Part shown: positions 32,544-44,599 of the stretch, one piece after another
How the letters are laid out: every line of letters starts with the position of its first letter
Position numbering within the stretch: position 1 is the first letter of the stretch
NCBI GenBank assembly: GCA_963920575.1
Contig: OY986966.1
Span: 19,291,656-19,355,655 of the forward strand
Source: Narthecium ossifragum
Taxonomy: Eukaryota; Streptophyta; Magnoliopsida; Dioscoreales; Nartheciaceae
Direction: 5' to 3'
Length of the DNA: 64,000 nucleotides
Translations under genes and position numbers: made by a program
The notes under the pieces: model-generated
What the model was told of the DNA's origin: nothing
Database searches by the model: none
Seen by the model: only the letters and a program-made list of their open reading frames with translations

Positions 32544-33470
32544 TTAATTCTCCTTGAACTCAGCTTTGATTTCATCAACATGTTGGGCTTGGCTTACTTC
32601 CATCCTTCCCAGTCTCGCTTCTAGCTCTTCAAGTCGTTGTGTCGTAGTGCGACGAGCGTGGCTATGGGAGGATTCACCTTGATGTGCTTGAATTCTAGAC
32701 TCTCCTTGCTCTTCCCCTGAGCTTTCCTCATCATGCTCTCCTTCATTTGCTTCTTCCTCATCACCACTAACATGGTCATGAACAATACATCCTAAGGATT
32801 GCCTGATTTTGAACATCCTCTTATAAGTGGATTTACTGAAGGGTTGAGCAAGAGGTCTTCTATCATAAATGGGAAGGTGGAGGGTAAGGGCTTGGAAGAT
32901 TTTGGTTAGGATTCCTCCAAAGAGTAGGGATTGCCTAGCCATAAGGTTAGGTATTTCTTTGATGATGATATAGCCTAAGTTTTGAGGCTTCTCCCTAACC
33001 ATGCAAGAAAGGATATAGGCATGAATAGGCTTCAAGTGATCATGGTGGCCAACCTTGGGAAATAAATTTGTTCCTAGGAAGTGGGCTAGCTCCCAATAAT
33101 TTTTATTTAGGTCATTTAATTCTATGGGGATTTTGTCGAAACGACTAGGTCTAAGTATGGCCCTTCTCCGTTGCGTATCCGTATCAAATTTTTGGAGATC
33201 CTCATATGAAGTAAAATAGGTGCACTCTCCTTGATTTGGTGCATTGAGTATCTCATTCAACCATTCAATTGTGATTTTGATTTCATTGCCATAAACATAA
33301 CTATTAATGGCTACATTTTCTTCATCATCAATTTCCTCAATAATATTGTAATAAAAATAGTGGACCATATCAGGATACATGAATTTTGGCAATTTTAGGA
33401 AATCCATCCATCCCATTTTTCTAAAAAATCTTTCAACAACAAATTCATGTCCTACATGCAGGGCCTGTTT
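32544..33470 (-). pseudogene. Plant-transposon-protein ORF in the SIRE-like element
   Basis: The frame reads FFRKMGWMDFLKLPKFMYPD, then SYVYGNEIKITIEWLNEILN, PSRFDKIPIELNDLNKNYWE, HAYILSCMVREKPQNLGYII and an acidic EEEANEGEHDEESSGEEQGE tail. It ends with a short coiled coil (TQRLEELEARLGRMEVSQA). This resembles the family annotated as putative plant transposon protein, carried by many non-autonomous LTR elements; its biochemical role is unknown. After the stop near 32544 the same protein seems to run on as KVSKQLEDIFTYIKDKFPPT. The 5' end is lost at 33458. The open frame formally reaches 33728, but that extra part is antisense to integrase and not part of this protein. Confidence 0.6.
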
Positions 33471-33557
33471 GGCTCGGAATGAATGGGCGGAATCCGGTGA
33501 ATCCAGTGAATCGGCGGATTCCGGATTCCGGATTCCGCCGTTTGGCTCGCCGGCGGA
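33459..33557. mobile_element. Truncated hAT-type MITE end
   Basis: The sequence cagggcctgtttggctcgg is a typical hAT-MITE terminus. It is followed by gaatccggtgaatcc and triplicated ggattcc words and a second tttggctcgcc. The other end is missing because gypsy integrase sequence starts at about 33558. Confidence 0.5.
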
Positions 33558-33833
33558 GTGTTGATGATGAGGAAGTATCACCCAGACCCGTCTCATGTCA
33601 TCAGGGTGGATGACATTGAGCTTGAGGCAGACGCGACTTTCGTTGAGCAGGCAGTTCAGGTACTTGACCGGAGGGATCAAGTCTTGCGGGGCAAGTCGAT
33701 TCCCTTGGTCAAAGTATTGTGGAGGCACATAGGCGTCGAGGAGATGACCTGGGAGCGCGAGGCACGCATGCGACAGGAGTATCCGTACTTGTTTCCTTCT
33801 CGAGGTAGCCTCTTGTCATGTCTTCTAGTGTAG
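33558..33833 (+). pseudogene. Tekay integrase tail (chromodomain-like), 5'-truncated
   Basis: The frame reads MRKYHPDPSHVIRVDDIELE, QVLDRRDQVLRGKSIPLVKV and EEMTWEREARMRQEYPYLFP, ending at 33833. It is very close to 11143-11398 and is followed by the same polypurine region and an LTR at 33903. It is the last 5% of a third Tekay copy; everything upstream is gone. Confidence 0.85.
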
Positions 33834-35006
33834 CTACTTTATTGTTTCTGAGCCCTACCTTTATCGAATCTCGGGACGAGATTTCCTTTAAGGGTATTAG
33901 GATGTGAGCGCCTGCCCCTCTACTCCTAGGTTGACCGTCTAGGTCGGGTCTGTGGCTCATTGTGGACCACAAGGGTAATTTGGTAAATTACGCCTTGTCA
34001 ATTTGTTTCACACCCGTGTTGTGCACACACGGCCTTGGATTGATATGTGTGTTTGATTAGATCATTGTAGGCGTTCTCGATTGAGAGATCGGAGCTCGAT
34101 TGGGGAAAATCAAATCGGACGATCGAGATTAGATCTCGTAGCTTGCTGATTCACCCTGATCCAGTTACCGTCCCTGTTGTAAGTCGGTTCACAACCCGCT
34201 ATAAGGACCCCCTCCCCTCCTCCTATCTTTTCTTTTCCTTCCCCTGTTTCCCACGACCTTTCTTCTCCTTCTTCTCCTTCTTTCTTCCCGTCGTGAGTGA
34301 GACCTTGAGAGAGAGAGAGAGCTCCGACAGCTTCTCCGACGAGGTTGGAGGTGCTTCACGACGAGGAGGAAGCCATCTTTCCAGTGGTTTAGCGGCTGGT
34401 TTAGTGTAGAACGGTAAGTTTCTACACTTCATCTTTTATTTAAGTATTCTAGGATGGTTAGATGTTTGAATTGCTTGTTTCTTTGTTTTAGATGTTGCTT
34501 GTAGATTTGCCATGTATCTGATCTAAGTTTGGAGTGATTTAGTTTGGTTTTGATTCGGATTTGAGTTAGTTTTCCATGGTTCATTTCTGAATTTCTGTTC
34601 TTCATTGAAGCAGCATGTTCGAGCCATTTTCACGGCACTTTCCATGCATGTTCTCAGTTGGTCTTCAACATGAAAGTTGTAGATCTCTGAGTATACTTTT
34701 GCAACCCAATTGATTTCACACTTATCCAATTTTTCTATGACTTTTGTTGAATTTTATTCAAAACTATGTCAGAATAGAGTTTTCTTGAACAGTACTATGA
34801 GGACCCGTCCCTCTACTCCTGTGGCTCGTCGTGGACCGCAAGGGCAATTTGGTAAATTGCTCATTGTCGGTTTGTTTCACACCCGCGTGTGCACACACTG
34901 ACCATGTTTGTGATTTTGTTTGGCTAGAATAGTTAGTGGGACCCGGGATCGAAAGATCCGGGCTTGGGTTTAAGTTTTAACCCAAGTCCAGCTTCCTGCG
35001 AAAGAC

Positions 35007-35230
35007 GGATCGATCCTTCCTTGCTAGAAGGATCGATCGGTCTTTGACATGAACGTGGATCGTTGAGAAGGATTGATCGGTCTCGTGGGACGGATCGATC
35101 AGACTCGGAGAAGGATCGATCGGTCTCTTGGTTGGATCGATCGTTCCCTTGGCTGGATCGATCGGTCTCCTTGGCTGGATCGATCGCTCTCTTGGCTGGA
35201 TCGATCGGTCTCCTTGGACGGATCGATCCT
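35007..35230. repeat. GATCGATCGGTCTC array upstream of the LTR TATA box
   Basis: Nine or so units of about 20-23 bp, with consensus ggctggatcgatcggtctc, sit directly upstream of tataaaa (35251). The unit has become a true tandem repeat here, unlike the looser clusters elsewhere. Confidence 0.88.
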
Positions 35231-35250
35231 GCTTAGTCGGTTAGTTTGCC

Positions 35251-35257
35251 TATAAAA
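35251..35257 (+). promoter_or_regulatory. TATA box of LTR 34796-37101
   Basis: The sequence tataaaa lies about 20 bp after the last palindrome of the upstream array. Confidence 0.6.
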
Positions 35258-35616
35258 CAAACAGAACCTTCTTCCTTGAATCTCTTTGGAAACCGGATTC
35301 TTGGGCTGAGAATTCCTGGATTTCGAAGAGTTCGTGGATGATCCAAGGCCTAGCAGCTGGGATTGAAGCTGCTCTTGCTCCGGTAGAGATTCCTACCGAC
35401 ATTCTTCGGGTTTTTGGAAGTTTTTCCGGCTGTCGATGTTCTTATGCTTAGATCTTGTTGTATACATGTTAGATTGTAGTATTTCCGCCGGTTTTGGATT
35501 CGTGATGTTTCGTACTACTAGATCCCAGGTTTTGGTGGGATTTGATGGAGTTTTTCGGCGGTATTTCTCGCCGTCGGCTTACCGGAGAACCCAACCGATC
35601 TATCCGTCTGTTAGAT

Positions 35617-35840
35617 GGATCGATCCCTCTTCGTTGGGCTTGCTAAACTCGAGCAGGATCGATCGCCCCCGGGTGAGGGCGATCGATCCCGGTGCCTCGG
35701 ATAGCATGGGACGTTCCCTATCGCGAGTCGGATCGATCGTCCTGGGAGGACGGATCGATCGGACTCGGCACGGTATGGAGAGTTCGCTCTCTGTCATTAG
35801 AGGGATCGATCCTCCCTTGGGGGAGGGATCGATCCGACTA
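35617..35840. repeat. Second GATCGATC cluster, downstream of the TATA box
   Basis: Six ggatcgatcS words lie about 370-590 bp after the TATA box, in the presumed transcribed part of the same LTR. Confidence 0.8.
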
Positions 35841-37108
35841 TGGCAGAGAGAGGAAATTTATTTGTTTTGCTCGCGGGGCTTTGCATGTACGGTTTTCTTT
35901 ACTGTCTTAATACCTGGTACATACGTTTAAGCATGTTAGCCCTATAATAGGGCAGTGGTGAACCGGGGGAGTGATAGACTCCCGGGATGTTTAGAATAAG
36001 CGGGCGGGTAGCCCTACAGCTTTCCTTAGCCTTGCATGCCGACGTGCGCCAAGGGCTTTATCTGTGTTATCTGTGAGCTGTTGTTTGCGGGGCTGCTTCC
36101 CGATGCAGGTGTTGTGGTGGACTGCTGGCAGTTGGTGGTGGTACCACTGCAGCAGCTCCTTAGACCTTATTTACCTGTTCACCACCCCGGGCCGGCAGGG
36201 TGCCGTGCCCAGACCTTGTTTGATATATCATCACATACTGTTGCATGTTTACATGTATTATCCTGCGCATGTCATAACATGCATTGTGTTGTGCATTAGT
36301 TGCATCTGTGTAGGGCGTTGCCGATCCGGGGCTTTCGGGTAGTCCGGATCTAGCTCTAGGACCGTTGCAGGTAGCTTGGTCCAGGACTCGATTTGTAGTA
36401 TTCAATCGATATTGATGATAGGGTTAGTTTGACTTGAATACATGTTGTTCGATGTTTAGAGGTTGTGTCGACTTCAAGTTGTATCCGAAGTGTAGTCGGA
36501 GTCCGGTGTTCCTAAACTCTTGGGAGGAGGAGTGGGTTCCCAGCGGTGTCCTGGCCCACCAAACAGTGTTCTGCGTCTTGTTGAGAGTATGCAGTGTTTT
36601 GGGCCTGCGTTCACGGACTTCCGATAGGGTTATGGGACCCTTGTATACACCTAGGGTAAACTTGGAGGCGACACTGTTGTGTTCCCTCCCTTGTGAGTGT
36701 CGTAGTATAGTGTCCCTACTGAGCTTAGTGCTCACTCCTACCCGGGCTGCGTTTTGCAAGTGCTGGCGCTAGCTCTTCTTCGGTCGCCCTTACCGGGCCG
36801 GTGTTTGGTGACGTGGCGGCGTCTGGCGGTGCTTGAGAGGTGGCGATCTTCCAGTCTTTACCTTTTTCTTATAGATAGTCTCCTACGGGAGTGATAAATG
36901 TATAATTTGCCTGTTTGAGGATTGTATATAAATATCCAGTTTCAGTCTTTGGGTTGTAATATTTGTATAATACAAGATGGTTATGATTTGCTAGGGTAAC
37001 CACTACGATTAGAGGGAAACCTCGTCAAATTTTTCGCAGTAAGTTAGGTTCCGGTTTGTGTCGCCCTGCCCGGTTGGGCCTACGCGGGTCGGGGCGCGAC
37101 AAGTACCT

Positions 37109-37262
37109 CACGGTCGATCCACGGATCCACCGCTAGACTCCACGGTCGACCTTCGCAGTCGACTGTGAGCCTTAAAATCACCATAATAACACCTCATAGT
37201 TGATCCGTTGATCGACTGTCAACCTTCACTTCTCCACGGTCGACCGTGACATCGACCGCCAG
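37109..37262. repeat. CGGTCGATC inverted-repeat cassette
   Basis: Words cggtcgatccacggatcc, cggtcgaccttcgcagtcga, and ccacggtcgaccgtgacatc align in order with 18399-18537. Confidence 0.75.
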
Positions 37263-38553
37263 CCTTGAATAGTGTTTTTTCGTTGTTCTTTGATCTGATT
37301 TCCTTTATGATAGATAGCCAATGATATTAGGAATCATGCATGCTATTATCAGTGGATTTTTGTCGGGGTTGCTTCCCATTGCAGGTTTTCTCTGTGAACT
37401 TGCTGGCAGCTGGTAGTGTTACCACTGCAGCAGTTCCTTGGCTTATTTACCTGTTCACCACCCCGGTCCGGTTGCGTGCCGAATCTAGACCTTGTTTGAT
37501 TATCATCACATATGTTGGATGCTTATCTGTTTTCCCCTTCATGTGTATATAGCATGCATTGTTCATTGTGCATTAGATGCATAAGGATAGGGCGTGGGCG
37601 ATGGGTTTATTGCCGATCCGATGCTTTTGGGTAGCTCGGATTTAGCTCTAGGACCGTGGCGGGTAGTGTGTTCCAGATTGGATGGTAGTATTATATTAAT
37701 CTTGATGATAGGCTTAGAGAGTTGAATACATGTTGATCGATGATTTAGAGGTGGTGTCGGCCTCGAGTCAGGTTCTGAGGTGTAGCCGGTGTCCGGTTCT
37801 AACGACTCTTGGAAAGAGGGTGTGCCTACTCAGCGGTGTCATTTTCTGCCAGCAGTGCCAGTTTCCTGCTTGTGAGTCAGCAGTGTTGGTTTCCTGCTTA
37901 CTGAGCGTGAACCGTCGTGTGACCAGCTCAGTTGGAATATTATGATTGTGGACTTCTGGGACACGCGGTGGGGTTATGGGACCCTTGTGTACACCCAGAC
38001 CTTACATGGGGGCGACACTGTTGTGTTCCCTCCTTTCTGTGTGTAGTAGTGTAGAACCCTACTGAGCTTAGTGCTCACTTCTACCCGGGTTGCGTTTTGC
38101 AGGTGCAGGCGTTAGTTCTTCTTCGATGGTCCCTATCGGGCATGTGTTTGGTAGCGTGGTGGCGTCTGGCGGTGCTTGAGGAGTGGTGATCGTCTGTTTT
38201 CCCTTTTAGTTTAGATAGCCTCCTACGAGAGTGTGATGTATATGAATGTACCCTTTGAGGTTTTTAAATCTTATTATATTATATCTTTTGAGGTTATTAA
38301 TTATTGTTCATTTTGGGTACTTGTGAAATGTTTAGGGAAAACAATAAGCTAGAGGGAACCCTCTCCAAAATTATTCCGCATTTAGTTAGGTTTCGGTTCG
38401 TGTCACCCGGCCCAGTTGGGCCTTCGCGGGTCAAGGCGTGACATACCAGCTCCTGCGAAAGGGATTCTTCCCTTGGATGTTAAAGTGGGAAGTATGACAA
38501 GGACGACAGCGTTTTTTGTTATGGATTCAACAACCAGTTACAATATGTTACTT

Positions 38554-41163
38554 TGTGAGGACCCGTTCCTCAAACCTGGCTCGACCGTGTGCGTCGAGGG
38601 TCGTTTCACACTCGCGTTGCACACACACTGCCTTGGATTGATGTATGTGGTTGATTAGATCCTTTTAGGCGTCCTCGATCAGTAGATCGGAGCTCAATTG
38701 GGATAGATCGAGATGGACGGCCGAGATTAAGTCTCAGCCTTAGTATAAAACCCCTTTTTTCCCTTTCTCTCTCTCTCCCTTTCTCTCTTACCCGCAGCAG
38801 CCTTCCCCTTCTTCTCCACTACCCGCGATCACGCCGACCTCTACTCTCCGTAGCTTCTCCATCGTCGCCGCCGGCCGCCGCTCCTCTCCGAGCTCCACCT
38901 CACCTCTCTCGAGTTCCCTAGCTTCCTCTACTCCCAGATCCGACCCTCTTTCCTCCATTTCCTCTCTCTCAAGCCCGCCGGCAACCCTCTTCCTCGCCGA
39001 TCTTCGAGCTCCGCCGGCGTTCCCTTGGAGTTTCTTCGCCGCCGCCGAGCTCCAGCACCCGGGATAACGTCGGGAAGCTCAGATCCCATCTTCTCCGAGC
39101 TCTCAGGTAGGGCTTCCCTACCTGAATCTTTGATTCAGTCCTAGGATGTGTTTGTGGTTGCTCTCTTCATTGTTGTTATGCAATCTATGCAAATTTGTTC
39201 ACTGATTTTGTATCAATTCTTTTGGACTTAGATTGAGAGGGTTTTCAATCGGATTTTTCATGGATTTCTCTTCTAACTTGTTTCCCTAGGCTTAGATCTT
39301 ACCTGAACCAGGTTTAATCGATGATTGATGTGGCTTTAATGGGGTTTACCAAGCTGTTCTTCCCGGATTTGATTTTCACCCCACGTTCTGTGAAACCAGT
39401 TGGCTTCTTCTTGGATCTGGTGCTATTCCACGAGGAATATCGCTTAGCTTTCAACATGAAAGTTGTAGGCCTTTGGGTCTACTCTCAGATCCAATTGATT
39501 TCATGTTTTTCGGATTTTTCTACGATTTATAATGAATTGTTCCGTGATCTGTGACGAAATCGATCTTGGACAGATTTGTGGGTTTTTGCCTGAAAGATTG
39601 GGTTTTGATTGATCTATTTGTTTCGATCTTCTCGTAGTAGATTGCTAGGGATGCTAGGCATCATGTACGCTAATTTTAGGAAAGTTTTGAAGGATTTATG
39701 CCAAGTTTTAAGCTTGTGTAGCCCTAGGTTTCAATTATGAAAATTGATACCTTGTTTGTGATGAACACTAGGATGCTAGCTGGTGATTTTCCATAGGGTT
39801 TTCCTGTGAACTTAATATGGATTTCTCGAGAGAATAGGCTTGGGTTTCCTATTTACGAAAATGCTAATTGAGACGAATTTTATCGTATTGTATGCATATA
39901 TACGTAGCTTGTGGTTGAACCAAGGGAGTCATGCCCCTTGGGATGTTTAGATAAGTAAATGGGCTGAAGGTGTGCCCTAGATTTATAAACTGTATTTCTT
40001 ATTGTTGTTGTAACTGTGTGGCCGGGGGTGTGCCCCGTTGTAGGAATTTCGGTTGTCGGCCGTTTATGCCGTTGTAATGCCCAAATTTCGATTGATTGTG
40101 TAGTTGCTTGTTTTCGTCCTGTGTTGCCGTTGTTGTGTTAGATAGATCTCCAATTGCTTTAGACCCTTTGCTATGTTTACCCCTCTGGCTAGCTGTAAGC
40201 TATGCCTAGCCCTGTATATTGATATGTTATTATGTTACATGCTTATATCTCTTTATTTGTGCCTGAGCATTGCATGCATTTGATTGCATTAGATGCATTT
40301 TAAGTTAGGGCATGGGCGATGATTTGATCGTCGATCCGAGGCTCTCGGGTAGCTCGGGTCTAACTCTAGGACCGTGGTTGGGTAGACTGGTCTAGGGCGA
40401 GATTGTGGTTTTACTGACTTACATATCTTGGTTCTTGAGGTTTAGAGGTCGTACCGTTCTCCTTTGCCAAGCTTGAGTGTGGGTGTGCTTTACTTTTCTG
40501 TTGACGTTTGGGGAGCGCTGAGACCCGAGAGCCGACGTGCGCTGAGAGCCGAGAGCCAGCGTGATCCCCGGAGTGGTTTACGTTTGGGGAGCGCTGAGAG
40601 CCGAGAGCCGGCGTGATCCCCGGCGTGGTTGGCGATTGGGGAGCGTCCAGAGCAGGCGTGATCCCCGTCGCGTTTGTATGCTTGTTGTAGTTACGTCTTA
40701 GGCTTGGCAAGGAGACGGTTCAGTTGCAGTTTCCCCTTTCCTTGAGTGTGACGTAGAGTAGAACCCTACTGGGCTTTATGCTCACCCTACCCGGACTGCG
40801 TTTGCTGGTGCAGACGCCAGTGTCTCTGTAGCTCCCAGCAGATTAGCTTTTGGTGGCGCGTCGACTTCTGGAGGGCTTTGAGGAGATTGACGATCTGATC
40901 GTACAGTTTGGCAGTTTTGTATACAGTATCCCTCGTGGATTAATTTATATATATAAATTTTCATATTTGAGAATTTTTATTTAAATCAGTACAACTCTGA
41001 TGTTAATGGAATATTGTGCTTTAGATTTCAATTATGCATTCAGAAGTCAATTGTTTAAATTATTTGTGATTATGGTAGTATTGCGCCCGATCGGAAGTGA
41101 ACAGGTGTAGGTCCCCTCCCTCACGTCCCGGTCCGGATGGGTTTTCTGGGCCGGGGCGTGACA
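38554..41163 (+). mobile_element. Solo Tekay-type LTR, TSD tactt
   Basis: A 2,610-bp LTR flanked by tactt at 38549-38553 and 41164-41168; it starts tgtgaggacccgttcctc and ends gccggggcgtgaca. TATA box at 38744, a ct-rich and GC-rich leader (38760-39100), and a caggtagggctt donor-like word at about 39107. It has no GATCGATC cluster. A small repeat of about 65 bp (gggagcgctgagagccgaga, near 40510, 40587 and 40636) lies in its 3' part. Confidence 0.93.
38744..38750 (+). promoter_or_regulatory. TATA box of LTR 38554-41163
   Basis: The sequence tataaaa is followed by cccctttttt and a long CT-rich tract, about 190 bp into the LTR. Confidence 0.6.
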
Positions 41164-41880
41164 TACTTGGTCGCGATTGGATTCACAGCAGCCAGTGCGT
41201 TCCATCTTCTTTGCATCAATGTTTATTTTTGTGGAATGCTGAAGGAAATGTAGAGTCTTTTATGGCCGAAAACATGCCTTATAATGTTGACACTCATGTT
41301 GTTGAGGCTTCTTTTTATGACTGCAATTATGGACCATTACAGTTCATGCAGATCGACAACACTTTGAAGGTAGTGTCAGAGAATGGAGCAATGTTGAAAG
41401 AGCGCGTGGCTGAACTGTTTGATCCTGCAAGACCAACCTTAGTGGTCTTTGCCCTAAGAGTTGGCCGATCATCGGCCACAAATTTCAAGTTATGGATACG
41501 AAACCTGGGAGAGATTGGGCTGCTGTAACAGCCTTGAAAGCTAAGTTAATAGCTTATCAGGTAGAAACGTTCATGGCACAAGATATGAACGATATTGGTT
41601 GTTTGAAAGAGTTCCCTCAAGAGGAAGGAGAAGAAGTTCCGTATGGTAAACGTTGAAATATACAAGCTCAAGATCCTTTGGAAGAAGTCAACATCGGCGA
41701 TGGAGAGGAGCATCAGCCAACCTTCATCAGCAGACTTCTCGACCAAGATCTAAGGTATGAACTCATTACCATTTTACGTTCATATAAAGATTGCTTTGCT
41801 TGGGATTATAAGGAAATGCCTGGTTTAGAAAGACATATTGTCGAGCATGAACTTCCTACTCGACCAAAATTTAAGCCATA

Positions 41881-44149
41881 AAAGCAAGCTCCAAGGCATT
41901 TTGCTTCTAATGTAATCCCAGAGGTTAAAAAAGAAATTGAACGATTGCTAAATGCAAATTTTATCAGAACGAGCAGATATGTATAATGGCTTTAAAACAT
42001 ACTGACAGTTATGAAGAAAAATGGTAAACTTAGAGTATATATAGACTTTAGAAATTTGAATTTGGCAATACCGAAGGATGAGTATCCTATGCCTTTAGTA
42101 GACAACTTGGTCGATTCAACTGCTGGACATGAAATGTATTCTTTTATGCACAGGTATTCAGGGTACAATCAAATGTATATCGCTGAGAAAGACGTCCATA
42201 AAACAGCATTTAGATGTCCAGGAGCGATTGGTAGCTATGAATGAATTGTAATGCCTTTTGGATTAAAAAATGTTGGTGCTACTTATCAAAGAGCGATGAA
42301 CATGATTTTTCATGATATATGATGAGTCACTAAATATTCATAATTAAACCCCTTAAATTACCTTTGTTAGGCCTAGAGTAGTTGTATTTAATAGTTTGTT
42401 AGTTGACTTCAGGTTTAATCATGATTTGAGAAGAAATATAAGAAATTCAGCTAAAAATATGGATTTATGTGATAAAGTCTGCTTCGTCGCCTATCAGGAG
42501 AATAATCGCCAGATATTCTTTATAAGTCCAAATATTCGTAACATTTATGATGTGATAGAACACTTCAAGAGCTACAACTTTCATGTTGGATACTCTGTGA
42601 TATTCCTGATGGATTGATTTCAGTTTTGAAGAAGATTAAGATACACAGCTGCTAGAAAACTGCTCCGTCAAAGCTGAGAAGAATATTCTCCAACTATTCT
42701 ATATTAATTAGAACATTATAAAATAAGTCGTATATGACAGAAGACTTGAATATCTAGAACTTTCCTGTTTAAGACTTTCTCAGATTCCAAGCCAATTAGT
42801 TCCATAATTGAGTTAAAGTCAGAATCTTGAATAGGAGTTGAAATACGAAAAGAGGAAAGTCAACGTTTATGTCTAGATAGGACTCTTAAGTCCAAGTTTA
42901 GGGTTTCACTATTTAAAGGTCTTTTCCAACCGAATTTTGCATCTTTTTAACAATCTTTGGAGGAGGAAGAAGGAGACGGAGAGGATGTGGATGGTGACAG
43001 CTTCCTATTCAAACCCGATGGCTTTCATCCAAAAGATGAGTTGCTAATTCTTGTATTTAGGAATATCATGAAACCCTAGTGTAGTTTTGGTTTTCCTTTA
43101 GTTTGATTCTTGTGAACTTCTCGATGCATGATCTTATGAATATGGTTTTATTATTAATAGAGTTGAAGGAACAGAGTTCCCTTGACGTACTTTCAGTCCT
43201 ACATGATTTATGTGATTGATTGTAGAGATTTATGAGATGGTTTTCATGAAGTTATTGGTTTGCCTTTGAGATAAGCTATGCTACGCAAAGATAGGTTGTG
43301 ACAAGGTCATTAGGAGTAGTATAATTTAAGGTAATCGTAGGACCAAAGACAATCTATGCCAAGCAAAGATAGGTTATGCCGTTGAGAACATTAACTTTCT
43401 TTTAGGGATTCATGTGAGCTTGTAGCCATATGATCCATAATGCTGAGAAAAGGGAACAAGATGACAACTAGAGAAGACTAATAATGAAAGTAGGACGGAT
43501 TGAGTAATTCCTAAGTAACTACTCCATTGATTCAAATTGATCAACCTTTTATTTCTTTTCTTTATTTGTTTAAATAACTATGTTCTATCTTTGATTCTTT
43601 TCCTTAGTTTTAGGGTTTTGAGAATTGATTTTGATTTCCAACGTTTTCCCTGTGGATCGACTCCCGACTTCACCGTTATTCCAACTTAGTAGCGTAGTGA
43701 TTGAATAAGGATTATAAATTTAATATTTGATTGAGTTTACAACGTTTTAATGACGACGTTTATAAGCGATCAATATGATCGGCCAGTTTATGGAAGTTTA
43801 TGTTGATGATATTGTGATTAAGCCCTCGGTTGTGGCCGATCATTTTCATCAATTAGTTAAAACCTTTGAACGAGTGAGAGAGTACCAGTTAAAATTAAAT
43901 CCCTTAAAATGTGCATTTGGGATGCAAACAGGAAACTTTCTTGGTTTTCTCGTTCATCAACGTGGCATTGAACTTGACCAAAATAAAGCAAAATCTATTG
44001 TTGATGCCAAGCCTCCAAAAACTAAGAAAGAACTACAAAGGTTCCTCGGTCAAGTGAACTTTTTAAGAAGATTTATTTCTAACTGTGCAGGAAAGACTCA
44101 AGTGTTCTCATCGCTCTTACGCTTAAAGAACGAAGACGACTTCATCTAG
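41881..44149 (+). pseudogene. Tat-type reverse transcriptase, split by a solo LTR
   Basis: The left part (to 42319) reads VIPEVKKEIERLLNANFIR, MKKNGKLRVYIDFRNLNLAI, KDEYPMPLVDNLVDSTAGHE, SGYNQMYIAEKDVHKTAF, then MPFGLKNVGATYQRAMNMIF. The right part (from 43773) reads MIGQFMEVYVDDIVIKPSVV (catalytic YVDD), LKLNPLKCAFGMQTGNFLGF and ELQRFLGQVNFLRRFISNCA. In-frame stops occur near 41983, 42241 and 44147. The RT follows the usual Tat wording, with K-A-F-R-C-P-G and E-V-Y-V-D-D-I-V-I-K, and differs clearly from the Tekay RT of 9519-10870. Confidence 0.87.
42320..43772 (+). mobile_element. Solo LTR (TGATGAGTC family), TSD atata/atatg
   Basis: A 1,453-bp unit starting tgatgagtcactaaatattc and ending cgtttataagcgatca. 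Flanks are atata (42315-42319) and atatg (43773-43777). The RT frame HDMIGQ requires the original to be atatg, so the left copy has mutated. It is the sister of 13775-15347. It carries no GATCGATC cluster, and tatttaaag at about 42911 is the likely TATA element. Confidence 0.87.
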
Positions 44150-44536
44150 GAAGAACAACATCACCAAGCATTTGAAGGTTTGAAGACTTATCTAGCAACG
44201 CTACCAGTTATGGCATCGTCCAGAGTGAATGATCCCATGAAGCTTTACATCGCTGCATCAGACCGATTGATAGGCGGTCTATTAGCGCAAGACGGCAAGG
44301 ATGGCGTAGAGAGAGAAGTTTATTATCTAAGTAGACAGTTATTAACTTATGAGCAAAAGTACTGGGCCATGGAGAAGTTATGTTTGGCCTTGTATTTTAT
44401 GTGTACCAAGTTGAGAGATTATTTAAAGCCTGTAACTGTTTACTTGATATCCAAGTATAATGTAATGAAATTTTTGTTCTCCCGACCAATTTTACATCAA
44501 CGAATTGGATATTGGGTACTAACTCTAGTTGAGTGA
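44150..44536 (+). pseudogene. Tat-type RNase H
   Basis: The frame reads FEGLKTYLATLPVMASSRVN, PMKLYIAASDRLIGGLLAQD, REVYYLSRQLLTYEQKYWAM and EKLCLALYFMCTKLRDYLKP. It then reads the degraded catalytic region YLISKYNVMKFLFSRPILHQ, where the expected DHPLK-like Asp is absent. It ends at a stop after LVE. About 65 bp later the integrase remnant begins, and an attattggtaaaatacatccaccatc word occurs at 44547 and 44620. This direct repeat suggests a small duplication. Confidence 0.8.
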
Positions 44537-44599
44537 TAGACATTATTGGTAAAATACATCCACCATCCAGTGAGTTATCGATCATTATAAACCCTTGAC

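Larger units (their letters stand above)
34796..37101 (+). mobile_element. Solo Tekay-type LTR, TSD agtac
   Basis: A 2,306-bp LTR with agtac at 34791-34795 and 37102-37106. Its first bases are tatgagg, so the canonical TG has mutated to TA; the end gggtcggggcgcgaca is normal. It contains two GATCGATC clusters (35007-35230 and 35617-35840) around a TATA box at 35251. It is the reference for reassembling the split LTR 757-19911. Confidence 0.92.
33903..38443 (+). mobile_element. 3' LTR of the truncated Tekay copy, interrupted by a solo LTR
   Basis: The LTR starts tgtgagcgcctgcccctc at 33903 and ends gggtcaaggcgtgaca at 38443. Without the insert 34796-37101 and its repeated agtac it is about 2.23 kb. 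It is the closest relative of 17542-19545, sharing the TATA region near 34200, the CGGTCGATC cassette (37109-37262) and the conserved block at 38062. On its right is Tat-type gypsy sequence. Confidence 0.85.
38444..41528 (+). pseudogene. Tat/Ogre-type gypsy protease region, split by a solo LTR
   Basis: Before the insert the frame reads PAPAKGILPLDVKVGSMTRT and TAFFVMDSTTSYNMLL. After the insert (from 41169) it reads GRDWIHSSQCVPSSLHQCLF and MQIDNTLKVVSENGAML. The join tacaatatgttact to tggtcgcgattgg restores YNMLLGRDWIHSSQC, the C-terminal half of the aspartic protease found in plant Tat-lineage gypsy elements. The active-site D-T-G part is upstream and lost. Downstream is a polar linker to RT (41546-41880), which includes QPTFISRLLDQDLRYELITI, LRSYKDCFAWDYKEMPGLER and HIVEHELPTRPKFKP. 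Confidence 0.8.

Noticed and set aside
32544..33728. A 394-residue fusion protein on the minus strand
   Set aside because: Its first 85 or so residues (33471-33728) are the antisense of Tekay integrase and a MITE stub. Only the part after 33470 is a real transposon protein.
35007..35230. CRISPR-like array
   Set aside because: Units of about 20-23 bp with no spacers of constant length, in a plant LTR. It is a palindrome tandem array.
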